A stretch of DNA of 64,000 nt from NCBI GenBank assembly GCA_945860295.1, contig CAMAQH010000009.1:1-64000 (forward strand). Direction: 5' to 3'. Under the pieces are notes generated by a model. It searched no databases. It saw nothing but the letters and a program-made list of their open reading frames with translations, and was not told the origin of the DNA. The position numbers and the translations under genes are program-made. Numbering within the stretch: position 1 is the first letter of the stretch; each line of letters begins with the position of its first letter. This DNA comes from Prosthecobacter debontii. Lineage in GTDB: Bacteria > Verrucomicrobiota > Verrucomicrobiia > Verrucomicrobiales > Verrucomicrobiaceae. This document shows, piece by piece, positions 37,845-46,832 of the stretch.

Positions 37845-38121
37845 ACCAGATTTTGAATCGTCGCCGACTCATCGTTAGGTGCGACGTAAGCCGCCCCTGC
37901 CGCCCAGCAAACGCAGTCACATTGGCGATCTCCTGGGAATACCTTTTTTACCGCAGCCCACTTAGTCCACCGTCAGAAGAACCTTTTTAAGCACCCGCCT
38001 CCACCCCTCGAGCACCCCAGAGTCGCCAGCTCGCCCGCCGAAACTTTAGCGAACCCGAGGTCAAAAAACCATCGCCACACGGAAACATCCCGCTACTCTC
38101 CGCGCTCCCATTTCCACAGCC
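37845..38121. other. Non-coding stretch upstream of alaS
   Basis: No gene was recognised. The region probably holds the alaS promoter and leader. Immediately before the ATG I see no strong Shine-Dalgarno (TTTCCACAGCC). Confidence 0.4.
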
Positions 38122-40899
38122 ATGTCCGCCGTCCCCACCGCCGCCCAGATCCGCCAGAGCTTCCTCGACTTCTTCAAGTCGAAGCAGCACACCATCGTCC
38201 CCAGTGACAACGTCGGCTACACCAGCCGCGACGGAGCGCACATTTTCACCAATGCGGGCATGAACCAGTTTGTCCCCATCTTCCTCGGCGAGCGCAGTGC
38301 GGATGTCGATACCTGGCCTGGCGTGTTGCACAAAGGATTGCCCACTCGCGCGGCGGACACGCAGAAGTGCATCCGCGCCGGCGGCAAGCACAACGACCTC
38401 GAAGACGTGGGCCTCGACACCTACCACCACACGCTCTTCGAGATGCTTGGCAATTGGTCCTTCGGCGACTACTTCAAGAAAGAAGCCATCTCCTGGGCCT
38501 GGGAACTCATCATCGAGAAGTGGAAATTCCCGCCCACCCGCGTCTTTGCCACTATCTATCAACCCGGAGCTGGCGACCCTGCTGATCGCGACGAGGAAGC
38601 CTGGGACATCTGGGCCGAGAAGTTTCGCAGCATCGGCCTCGATCCCGACATCCACATCGTTAACGGCAACAAGAAGGACAACTTCTGGATGATGGGCGAC
38701 ACCGGCCCCTGCGGCCCCTGCACCGAGATCCACATCGACCTCACGCCCGGTGCTCCGAACCTCGACGAAGACCGCCAGCGCGCCGGAGCGTTGCTCGTCA
38801 ACGGCAGCGACGCGAGCTGCATCGAAATCTGGAACAACGTCTTCATTCAATACAACGCCAACCCCGACGGCACCTTCGTCCCCCTGCCCGCGAAGCATGT
38901 GGACACCGGCATGGGCTTCGAGCGCGTGTGCTCCATCATCCAGGGCACCAAGAACTTCACCGACTTCGAGACCGCCAAGATCAGCAACTACGACACCGAC
39001 GTCTTCAAACCCATCTTCGACGAACTGACCAAGCTCAGCGGCAAACACTACCAAAGCACGCTGCCCAAAGCGAACGAGCAGTGCCACGTCATCCCCATCA
39101 CCGAACAGGAAAAGATCGACGTCGCCTTCCGCGTCATCGCCGACCATCTGCGCACGCTCAGCTTCTCCATCGCCGACGGCATCCAGCCCGGAAACTCCGA
39201 CCGCAACTACACCCTCCGCCGCATACTCCGCCGCGCCGTGAAGTATGGTCGCACGCTCAAGTTCAAAGAGCCCTTCTTCTACAAGCTCGTCGATGTTCTC
39301 GCCGCGCAGATGGCAGATGTGTTCCCTGAGCTGCGCGTGAAGAAAGAGCAGGTCAAAGCAGTACTCAAGCTGGAGGAAGAGGCGTTCAACCGGACGCTGG
39401 ATCGTGGTGTGGCACTATTTGAAGATCAGGTCGCATCGGTCGGATCAGACCGATCGCTGAGTGGCGCTTTCGCCTTCCAACTCTACGACACCTTCGGCTT
39501 CCCCATCGACCTCACCGAGCTCCTCGCTCGCGAACGCGGCCTGAACGTTGACACCGCAGGTTTTGACAAGCTCATGGACGAGCAGAAGCGACGCGCTCGT
39601 GAAGCCGGTCAGAAGAACAAGCAGGTCGTCTCCGTCAGCGAGATCGAAACCAAGGACGCCACCAAGTTCATCGGTTACGACGCGCTCGAAGCGGACGCTA
39701 AAGTCCTCGAAGTCGTCTCTATGAAAGACAAGACGGCTGTCATTCTCGACACCAGCGTTTGTTACGCCGAAATGGGCGGCCAGGTCGGTGACACGGGCGA
39801 ACTCATCATCGGAGCCAACAGCATCCCGATCACCGGCACGACCAAAGCCGGCAACACCTGGCTCCACTTCATCCCCTCTGAAGATTCGTCATTAGTCATT
39901 CCGCAATCGTCATTGTCCCTCCGCGTCGATGCCACGCGCCGTCACGCCATCGAGCGCCACCACACCGTCACGCACATCCTGCATTGGGCGCTGCACGAGG
40001 TCGTCAGCCAGGACGCCACGCAAAAAGGCTCCAACGTCACGCCGGACAAGCTCACCTTCGACTTCAACAGCGCCACTTTGACCCCCGCGCAGCTCGCCGA
40101 CATCGAAAAACTCGTCAATGAACGCATCGTGGCTAACGATGTCGTTTCCTGGACCGAAGTGCCCTACACCGAGGCCAAGGCGAACAGCAGCATCATGCAG
40201 CTCTTTGGCGAAAAATACCCCGAGAACGTCCGAGTCGTGCAGATCGGTGGCAAAGCAAATGCGCTCGATGGTTGGAGCATGGAACTCTGCGGCGGCACCC
40301 ACACCCGCCACACCGGCGAGATCGGCCTCTTCCGCCTCGTTGCTGAAGGCGCCGTCGCCGCCGGCGTGCGCCGCATCGAAGCCATCGCTGGGATGGAAGC
40401 CTACAACGCTGCCAAAGCCGATGCCGACCTCCTCAAACTCCTCGCTGGCAAAGTCAGCGCTCAAGGAGCACACGACATTGAGAAGAAACTCGAAGCCCTG
40501 ATCACCCTGCAAAAAGAACTTGAGAAGAACCTCAAAGCCGCACAACAACGTGAAGCGTCCGCTCGCGCCAAGGAACTCCTCACCACCGCGGAAAACAACG
40601 CCATCATCGTCAACCTCGGCGACGTGGATGCCGACTACGCCGTGGCCGTGAGCGACGCCTTGAAAGGCAGCTTCAACGGCATCGTAGTCCTCGCCACCAC
40701 CGGCGGCGGCAACGTCGCGTTGATCGTGAGCGTTGCCAAAGACCACCAAGCCAAGGTCCAAGCCGGCAAAATCATCCAAACTATCGCCCCCGTCGTCGGC
40801 GGCAAAGGCGGCGGCAAACCCGACTTCGCTCGTGGCGGCGGCAAGGATGTAAGCAAGGTCGATGCAGCTCTCGCGGAAGCCCGGAAGATGCTTGCCTGA
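38122..40899 (+). CDS. alaS: Alanyl-tRNA synthetase
   Basis: A 925-residue class II synthetase that charges tRNA-Ala. The catalytic N-terminal domain starts with the SAVPTAAQIRQSFLDFF segment and contains the MGDTGPCGPCTEIH motif; the editing domain has the zinc site HTVTH (614-618) and CGGTH (723-727); the C-Ala domain ends in GGKGGGKPDFARGGG. It is slightly longer than E. coli AlaS (876). Two short segments look repeat-derived: residues ~438-445 and ~589-597 (SSLVIPQSS), both in variable loops. The cognate tRNA-Ala(CGC) is in this window at 49.2 kb with the G3-U70 identity pair. Confidence 0.97.
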   Translation: MSAVPTAAQIRQSFLDFFKSKQHTIVPSDNVGYTSRDGAHIFTNAGMNQFVPIFLGERSADVDTWPGVLHKGLPTRAADTQKCIRAGGKHNDLEDVGLDTYHHTLFEMLGNWSFGDYFKKEAISWAWELIIEKWKFPPTRVFATIYQPGAGDPADRDEEAWDIWAEKFRSIGLDPDIHIVNGNKKDNFWMMGDTGPCGPCTEIHIDLTPGAPNLDEDRQRAGALLVNGSDASCIEIWNNVFIQYNANPDGTFVPLPAKHVDTGMGFERVCSIIQGTKNFTDFETAKISNYDTDVFKPIFDELTKLSGKHYQSTLPKANEQCHVIPITEQEKIDVAFRVIADHLRTLSFSIADGIQPGNSDRNYTLRRILRRAVKYGRTLKFKEPFFYKLVDVLAAQMADVFPELRVKKEQVKAVLKLEEEAFNRTLDRGVALFEDQVASVGSDRSLSGAFAFQLYDTFGFPIDLTELLARERGLNVDTAGFDKLMDEQKRRAREAGQKNKQVVSVSEIETKDATKFIGYDALEADAKVLEVVSMKDKTAVILDTSVCYAEMGGQVGDTGELIIGANSIPITGTTKAGNTWLHFIPSEDSSLVIPQSSLSLRVDATRRHAIERHHTVTHILHWALHEVVSQDATQKGSNVTPDKLTFDFNSATLTPAQLADIEKLVNERIVANDVVSWTEVPYTEAKANSSIMQLFGEKYPENVRVVQIGGKANALDGWSMELCGGTHTRHTGEIGLFRLVAEGAVAAGVRRIEAIAGMEAYNAAKADADLLKLLAGKVSAQGAHDIEKKLEALITLQKELEKNLKAAQQREASARAKELLTTAENNAIIVNLGDVDADYAVAVSDALKGSFNGIVVLATTGGGNVALIVSVAKDHQAKVQAGKIIQTIAPVVGGKGGGKPDFARGGGKDVSKVDAALAEARKMLA
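39435..39454. repeat. 20-bp palindrome inside alaS
   Basis: ATCGGTC-G-GATC-A-GACCGAT is an inverted repeat with perfect seven-base arms and a palindromic GATC centre with one flanking mismatch pair. It encodes a variable loop (VGSDRS) between the tRNA-recognition region and the editing domain, before FAFQLYDTFGFP. It resembles short palindromic interspersed repeats that insert in-frame in some genomes; no second copy was found here. Confidence 0.45.
39888..39913 (+). repeat. 26-base dispersed repeat inside alaS
   Basis: The bases GTCATTAGTCATTCCGCAAT and TCGTCAT form a half-repeat that agrees at 21 of 26 positions with 60384-60409, the right arm of the inverted repeat between yajC and secDF. 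Here it is read in-frame as part of SSLVIPQSSLS, directly before the RVDATRRHAIERHHTVTH segment of the editing domain. Confidence 0.55.
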
Positions 40900-41020
40900 A
40901 GGAGCGCGAATATGTCAAAGACTACTCGCCATTTCGGCCCAAGATACCGAACACCCAAACCACATCATTACCGCCCAATACTCCGCCTTTGTGTGGCCTC
41001 AGACACGCTGTGAAAGTTAG

Positions 41021-41044
41021 GCGAGTAGGCTACGCCATACTCGC
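41021..41044. terminator. Hairpin between convergent alaS and cytochrome/WD40 gene
   Basis: GCGAGTAGGC-TAC-GCC(A)TACTCGC forms a ten-pair stem with a three-base loop and one bulge. It lies 122 bases after the alaS stop and 16 bases before the stop of the minus-strand gene, the usual place of a bidirectional terminator. No T-run follows on either strand, so classical rho-independent function is uncertain. Confidence 0.4.
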
Positions 41045-41059
41045 GCTCGGGCTGGCGCC

Positions 41060-44000
41060 TCAATGATTAAACAAGAACGCGGATGAATTGATCAGCGCCC
41101 AGGCCAGATCCTGCGCGGCAGAGAGACGTTTGTTGCCGAGCTGTTTCGTGCTCAATTCAGCATCACGGCGGAGTTGGACGAGCTTGGGCTCGATGATGAT
41201 GGGCTTCTGTGCCTCGGTGTTATTGGCTTCCAAAGCGACCAATTGCGCGTCCACTGGCAGCGGCTTCTTGGCATTCGCGAGCAGCTTCTTCTGAGCCTGC
41301 ACGTCTTTGAACTGCGTGAGAAAGCTGGTGGCGAGTGCGGACTGCTGCTCCTTCGTGCGTTTGGCCATCGGTGTCTTCAAGGCGGCAGCGATGAGGCTGG
41401 AGGTGCCGAAGCGGACGATGGGACTGGTGGTTACCCAGATGCGGAAGTGGCCGAGGTTGTATTTACCATTCTGGAACTGCGAACTGAGCGTGACGGTGAA
41501 CTGCGCACCACCTTCATAGGCGATCGGTTTGGCAAACTCAAAAGTGGCTTCATGACGATAACCAGCCTCAGGAGACACGGCCCAGCCTTTGTCGCGATTG
41601 CGCGGCTTCAGGGCCTCGGCGAGATCGAAGTTGGCCTGCATAAAATCAGCCTTGGGATTTTTCAACGTAGCCTGCTCACCACCGCGCTTGGTGCGTTTGG
41701 CGTCCATCGGGTCAGTGCGGACGCTAAACTCACTGAGCACAAAGTTGCCATCCGGTGCGAGGCCTGGGCCGTTGCTGGGCAGGCGATCATCAGGCAGCAT
41801 TTCCAGTTTGATGGCGGTGATGTTAGTTAGGGCCGATTTGCCGACAAGAATGTAGGTGCCGGGGGTTTCGCGCCCGTCAGGCATGGCGGTGGCAAAGAGG
41901 CTTCCATCGGCTTCGACGGTCAGTTTCTCGACACCAGTGGCACGCTGCACTTTCAAATCGAGCGGCGTCCATTCGGTGGTGAGATCGACATAATGTTCCC
42001 AGCGCTGCTGCTGCGCAGGTGCGGCATCGGCGACGGTTTTCACGGCGGCTTCAGCTTTTGTGATGGCGGCGAGGCGGGCGGCTTCCTGCTTTTTCACTTC
42101 AGGGGCCATCTTCACTTTGTAGGCTTCGAGTTCAGTCTTCGTCGCGGCGATCAAAGCGACGCGCTCAGCTTCAGCTTTGTCGATGGCGGGTTTCTGCTCG
42201 GCTTCTTTGGCTTGTCGTTCAGCGGCGAGCATTTTGTTCTCGGCGTCCATGCTAGCCATGCTGGCGAGCGCGGCATTGATCTCTTCGCCGGTGGGCTTGC
42301 GATTAAGAATGCGGACAAAAATCTCTTCCACGAGCTTGGAGTCGTCCTTCACCTCAGTGGTGAGTTTGGCGATGGCGTTGGCCGGATCGCTGATGGCATC
42401 GCCGACCGTTGGGCCGGACATGAGTGCCATGACGGGGCCGAGATTGACATCGTTGCTGCGCTCGCACTCGCACACGGATTCACGCGCAGGTTTACCGAAG
42501 TTAGTTAGGAAGCCATCGGGCAGTTGCGTCTGGCCGTCGATGAGCTGGGCGGCTCTCATGCCTTTGGGCACGCCGGGGATGTTTGGCATGGAGCCGGTGA
42601 CGGCAAACACGGAGTCAAACAGCACTTCAGCAGGCAAGCGGCGGGCCTTGGAATGGCTGTAGTTGATCTTGTCATCCTCGTTCCATTTGTTGGTGGCGAG
42701 GGTGAGCTGGTAGGTGCGGCTCTGGGCGATGATCTTCATCAGGTGGCGCACGTTGAAACCGCTCTGGATGAATTCGTTCGTCAGGTATTGCAGCAGCTCA
42801 GGATTGCTGGCCGGATTGCCCGCGCGGATGTCATCCAGCGGCTCGATGACGCCTGTGCCGGTGAGATAGCCCCAGATGCGATTGGCATAGCTCATGGCGA
42901 AGTAGTCGTTGTCCGGGCTGGTCATCCAGGTGGCGAACTGCTCGCGGCGGCTGGTGGCGGTCTTGCTAACTAATTCTGCATCGAAAGGCACTTTGGGTGC
43001 GACTGGTGCATTGGTTCGGAGGTGATTCTGCTCGCCTGCTTTTTTGTCACTGACGATTTCATACAGCGGCTTCGCGCCTTCGACAGCGGTGCCGCCGATG
43101 GTCTTGCCAGAGCTGGCAGGATCGGTCTTTAGATCGACTTGAGCAAAGTAGGCGGCGGTTTGGTAATACTGGTCCCAGGTCCATTTTTCAAAGGGATGGT
43201 CGTGACACTTGTTGCAGTTGAAGCGTGTGGCCAGGAACAGATGCGTGGTGTTTTCCGCCAGCTCTTCGGGCGTGCGCACGGTTTTGAAATACGCGGCAGC
43301 CGGGTTGTCCTTGGTCGATCCGGTGGCCGTGATGATGCGGTAGGCCATGCGGTCATACGGCGTGTTTTCTGTGACCTGCTGCTTGATCCAGGCGCGCAGA
43401 GTTGTCACGCCTTCGGTGCCAAGGAACTTGCTGTTCACTTGCAGCATGTCGGCCCATTTGTTCGACCAATGATCAACGAAGTCAGGATTGCCGATGAGCT
43501 TGTCAATGACCTCGTTGCGCTTCGTGCGCATGTCGCGCGTGTCGGCGACAAAGGCGCGCACTTCTTCAGGCTTCGGCGGCAGACCGGTGAGGTCGAGATG
43601 GATGCGGCGCAGGAAGTCTTCATCACTGCACACACCACTCGGCTCGATCTTCATGCGCTCCCATTTGCGGGTCACGAGTTCGTCGATCTTGCTCCACTTC
43701 TCCGGCTCTTTCCAAGCGAAGCCGGTGCGATCACCCATCACCGTGATGGTAGTCGCGGCATACGCGCCTTCAAAGCGCGCGAGGATGGCGGCTTCGCCGC
43801 GGCGCAGGCTGGTCATGAGACCGGTTTTGTCGGCTTCGATCACGTCCATATTGCCGCTATCGACAAAGGCTTCGGCGGTGACATCACGGACATAACCATC
43901 CGCATAATGAGCGACGACACGGATCTGCTGACGATTGCCGATGCGTTCCAGCACTGGGTTTTTTGGCGACACTTCGATGCTGGTGACGCGCGGTGTTTTC

Positions 44001-46171
44001 ATGTTCAGCTTCGCGCCCTGACTGATCCAGGCTTTCAGCGTCTCATAGTAAAGCTCGCCCGGCACGGTGAGCTGGCCGCCCTCATGCGGCACAGAGCCGC
44101 TAGCTTTCAGTAGCATGAGTGAGTGCTCGGGCGAAGCCACATTGGCGCGGCGGCTGGCGAGTTCGTCAGTGAAGGCGAGGACGTCATAAATCGGATCATA
44201 ACCGCGCAGGCTGAGCTTGAAGCCAGCCTTGCCATCCTTGGCCCCGTGGCAGGTGCCCATGTTGCAACCGAGCTTGCTGGCGATTGGCATGATGTCGCGC
44301 ACATAATCAGGCTTCAGGGCAAGATTCATGCCGGTGATGGCGACAGGTACAATGGCGGCTTTGCCCATGAAGGCGATTTTGATTTCGCCTTTGCCATCGG
44401 TGGTTGGGCGCAAGAGGCCACGTTCATTGATGCTGCCGGCTTCGCTGCCGGTAAATGTGAGCTTGGCCATGCGGGTAACATCAGCCTTGGTGCCATCACT
44501 CATCGTCGCGGTGACGAGGAGCTGCGCGTATTCGGTTGGCTTGCCGATGCTGATGCTGGTGGGCTGAACTTCGATGGAAGCGACCGTCACACCGGGCACC
44601 AGCGTTTCGACCTTGATGTCCTTCTTCGCCGTAGCGCGCACGCTGTCATCGGCGATCACGTCGCTGGCAGCGAGAGCCTTGTTGGCGACGAGCGGGACGC
44701 TAACGAACTCTTTAGCAATCTTTCCTGTGGCGGCTTCGATCAAATGGATGCGGCCATCTTGTCCGGCAGCGGCCACGGTTTGACCATCGGGGCTGAAGCT
44801 GACACTGAAGACACCGCCGGTGGGCAGTGGTGTGCTGGCGATGAGCTTCACTCCTTGAGTGGTCCAGGCTTCAAGCTCGGGGCCTTTCCCGCTGACGGTC
44901 TCGACGAGCTTCTTCACGGCATCTGGTAGAGTGCTATCGTAGTCGCTGGCGTAGATGTTCACCGCGCCCGTGCCTTCAAACGAAGCGCCGGCTGCGATGC
45001 GCTTGCCATCCGGCGCGAAATCCACGCCGAAGATGCGGCCCTGCATGACGGGGAACTTGCGGATGAGGTTGGCATTGTCGCCAATGACGCGCTTGGTGAG
45101 GCGCTCCATGCGGTAGATCGCGGGCACGCCGTCAGTACCACCGATGAGGATTTCATTCCGCAAAGGATGCCGAGCGAGCACTTGCACTCCGCCTTTGAGC
45201 GCGCCGGGCGTGATGGAGGTGATGTTGTCCACAAAGCGCTGCGTGGCGACCTCCGTGAGCTTTACGCTCATGTCGCGACCGCACGAAGCGATGAGCTTGC
45301 CTTCGAGGCCCCAAACCGTGTCGAGCACCCAGTCACTGTGTCCGCCCATGAAAACGACTTCTTTGCCTGTCGCCGCTTCAAAAGCACGCAGGCCGTTGTC
45401 ACCACAACCGACGGCGATGAATTTGCCATCGGGCGACCAGCTCGCGCCATACAGCGTGTCAAAAGTGAGCGACTTGGAGAGTTCGAGCTTCTTTTTCTCA
45501 ACATCCCAAACCTGGATCTCACCCATGCGCGCCGGGCTGCCACCGGTGACAAGGATCTTTTTTCCATCGGGCGACCACGCCAGCTTTTGGATGCGCTCAG
45601 CGAGTCCGATGAGACGTGCGGCAATGCTTGAGCCATCGGCTGTATGCACCAGCACCTCATGGTATCCGGCCACCGCGATCATCTTGCCATCGGGCGAATA
45701 TTCCAGAGACGTGACCGCCGGCGCGGTGACATACACGGGCGGATGTTCCATGTCATAGTGCGCCTTCGCGGAGGCGGGCGTATCATCCTTGGCACCTTCC
45801 GTAACCCACTTCTTGATCAGCGCGACCTGAGTTTCATGCAGCGGATCACCCTTCGGTGGCATCTCGATTTTGCCTTCCGCATTCGGGCTTGCGACCTTGA
45901 TCAAATTGGATTCCGCAGGCTTGCCCGGCACGATGGCTTTGCCTTCCTCACCCCCGGCGAGCAGCTTGGCGAAGTCCGTCATGACGTAGTCGCCCTTCGC
46001 CTTCGCTGGCTGATGGCAGCCAGCGCAGTTCGCCTGGAGGATCGGGCGGATGTGCTTGTAAAACGACACCGGCTTATTCGGGTCGATCGTCTCCTCTTTC
46101 TTTGGCGAAGCCGCGTGAAGCGAGGAAGAGAGAAACGCGAGGCCCGTGAGTGTGGCGAGGGTCTTGGTCAT
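41060..46171 (-). CDS. Planctomycete-type cytochrome c / WD40 / DUF1549 / DUF1553 giant secreted protein
   Basis: The ATG at 46171 gives a signal peptide (MTKTLATLTGLAFLSSSLHA) and a ~1,703-residue product. In order: a PSCyt1-type cytochrome c domain with CAGCH (Cys49, Cys52, His53); a WD40-like propeller (about 105-500, repeated SPDGK.IAVAG units); a BIG2/Ig-like region (about 545-625); a second CxxxxCH segment (CNMGTCHGAKDGKAG); DUF1549 (PSCyt2) with CNKCHDHPFEKWTWDQYY; DUF1553 (PSD1) with PSDNDYFAMSYANRIWGYLTG-like text; an Ala/Lys/Glu coiled coil (about 1,380-1,460); and a discoidin-like C-terminus. This combination is known only from PVC bacteria, and its function is not established. The gene is monocistronic by spacing. 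Confidence 0.93.
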   Translation of the reverse strand: MTKTLATLTGLAFLSSSLHAASPKKEETIDPNKPVSFYKHIRPILQANCAGCHQPAKAKGDYVMTDFAKLLAGGEEGKAIVPGKPAESNLIKVASPNAEGKIEMPPKGDPLHETQVALIKKWVTEGAKDDTPASAKAHYDMEHPPVYVTAPAVTSLEYSPDGKMIAVAGYHEVLVHTADGSSIAARLIGLAERIQKLAWSPDGKKILVTGGSPARMGEIQVWDVEKKKLELSKSLTFDTLYGASWSPDGKFIAVGCGDNGLRAFEAATGKEVVFMGGHSDWVLDTVWGLEGKLIASCGRDMSVKLTEVATQRFVDNITSITPGALKGGVQVLARHPLRNEILIGGTDGVPAIYRMERLTKRVIGDNANLIRKFPVMQGRIFGVDFAPDGKRIAAGASFEGTGAVNIYASDYDSTLPDAVKKLVETVSGKGPELEAWTTQGVKLIASTPLPTGGVFSVSFSPDGQTVAAAGQDGRIHLIEAATGKIAKEFVSVPLVANKALAASDVIADDSVRATAKKDIKVETLVPGVTVASIEVQPTSISIGKPTEYAQLLVTATMSDGTKADVTRMAKLTFTGSEAGSINERGLLRPTTDGKGEIKIAFMGKAAIVPVAITGMNLALKPDYVRDIMPIASKLGCNMGTCHGAKDGKAGFKLSLRGYDPIYDVLAFTDELASRRANVASPEHSLMLLKASGSVPHEGGQLTVPGELYYETLKAWISQGAKLNMKTPRVTSIEVSPKNPVLERIGNRQQIRVVAHYADGYVRDVTAEAFVDSGNMDVIEADKTGLMTSLRRGEAAILARFEGAYAATTITVMGDRTGFAWKEPEKWSKIDELVTRKWERMKIEPSGVCSDEDFLRRIHLDLTGLPPKPEEVRAFVADTRDMRTKRNEVIDKLIGNPDFVDHWSNKWADMLQVNSKFLGTEGVTTLRAWIKQQVTENTPYDRMAYRIITATGSTKDNPAAAYFKTVRTPEELAENTTHLFLATRFNCNKCHDHPFEKWTWDQYYQTAAYFAQVDLKTDPASSGKTIGGTAVEGAKPLYEIVSDKKAGEQNHLRTNAPVAPKVPFDAELVSKTATSRREQFATWMTSPDNDYFAMSYANRIWGYLTGTGVIEPLDDIRAGNPASNPELLQYLTNEFIQSGFNVRHLMKIIAQSRTYQLTLATNKWNEDDKINYSHSKARRLPAEVLFDSVFAVTGSMPNIPGVPKGMRAAQLIDGQTQLPDGFLTNFGKPARESVCECERSNDVNLGPVMALMSGPTVGDAISDPANAIAKLTTEVKDDSKLVEEIFVRILNRKPTGEEINAALASMASMDAENKMLAAERQAKEAEQKPAIDKAEAERVALIAATKTELEAYKVKMAPEVKKQEAARLAAITKAEAAVKTVADAAPAQQQRWEHYVDLTTEWTPLDLKVQRATGVEKLTVEADGSLFATAMPDGRETPGTYILVGKSALTNITAIKLEMLPDDRLPSNGPGLAPDGNFVLSEFSVRTDPMDAKRTKRGGEQATLKNPKADFMQANFDLAEALKPRNRDKGWAVSPEAGYRHEATFEFAKPIAYEGGAQFTVTLSSQFQNGKYNLGHFRIWVTTSPIVRFGTSSLIAAALKTPMAKRTKEQQSALATSFLTQFKDVQAQKKLLANAKKPLPVDAQLVALEANNTEAQKPIIIEPKLVQLRRDAELSTKQLGNKRLSAAQDLAWALINSSAFLFNH

Positions 46172-46224
46172 GACTTGGAGGGAGTGTTGGTTCAGAATAA
46201 GCACGCCAAAACGCAGCAAAAGCC

Positions 46225-46584
46225 ATGTCTCTTGCGCCGCCATGCCTATGCGGCGGGATTACCTTTTAAAAATGTGTGTGAATATTCCACCGGATTTCGC
46301 TGCTATCACAGCAATCTCTTAAAGCGCATGGCCAGTGTTTATGGTGAAGACAAACTCGTCGAAGAGAGCGGCTTCGTCTGCATGCTCGAAGCGCTACTCA
46401 AGCTCCGCTCCATTGATGCGCGCTCTTGATTCCCTACACTTTACGTTATGACCTCAAGACCGGTGTTAGCAAGCTGCGCATCTGGCGCACCTTGAAACGC
46501 TACCTCGCCGTCGTGAATCGCTATCGCGACAGGAAGCCCCAAGCCATCGCTCAGACAGCCGCTGTCCTGGTCAGTCATGTTTAA
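46225..46584 (+). pseudogene. C-terminal remnant of a DPM1-like family 2 glycosyltransferase
   Basis: Two frames carry the C-terminal part of a dolichol-phosphate-mannose-synthase-like glycosyltransferase. The first (to a TGA at 46427) reads ...EYSTGFRCYHSNLL.. and EESGFVCMLEALLKLR; the second (46426-46584) reads IPYTLRYDLKTGVSKLRIWR then TLKRYLAVVNRYRD. In intact relatives these are contiguous (SGFRxYR, GFxxMxEILLKL, EIPYxLRYDLKxGxSKM). The 5' two-thirds with the nucleotide-binding DxD is missing. The junction lies in the upstream region of the divergent cytochrome/WD40 gene. Confidence 0.7.
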
Positions 46585-46596
46585 TTCTCACGTTTC

Positions 46597-46811
46597 ATGT
46601 CCTCACCTCTCATCGTTGTCCTCGGTGGCGGCATCTCTGGTCTGACTTGCGCGCTGCGACTCGCCGAGCAGGGGAAAGCCGTGACGCTCATCGAGAGGTC
46701 ATGGTCCCCGGTCGCGTCTTCCTAGCCACCACCACCCAGGTCTGTCCCGTCGTTACCAGCTGGAACAGCAGCGTCATCCAAACCGCGCGCACCTTGGAGG
46801 CGATGAATTAA
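46597..46811 (+). pseudogene. FAD-dependent oxidoreductase with internal deletion
   Basis: From the ATG at 46597 the frame reads MSSPLIVVLGGGISGLTCAL then RLAEQGKAVTLIER, a classic dinucleotide-binding start with GGGISG. It stops at TAG 46723-46725. From about 46695 a different frame reads PGRVFLATTTQVCPVVTSWN then SSVIQTARTLEAMN and stops at 46811; this looks like the C-terminal end of the same family. About 350 or more residues between them are missing. It follows the glycosyltransferase remnant on the same strand by 12 bases, suggesting a former two-gene operon. Confidence 0.72.
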
Positions 46812-46832
46812 CGAAGATTTTATTAGGCTACC

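Noticed and set aside
37987-39147. Minus-strand open frame of 386 codons overlapping alaS
   Set aside because: It is the antisense of alaS, has no recognisable domain and ends in the alaS upstream region; the same applies to 39910-40779.
43139-44113. Plus-strand open frames of more than 200 codons within 41.1-46.2 kb
   Set aside because: All are antisense to the cytochrome/WD40/DUF1549/DUF1553 gene and have no homology that I recognise.
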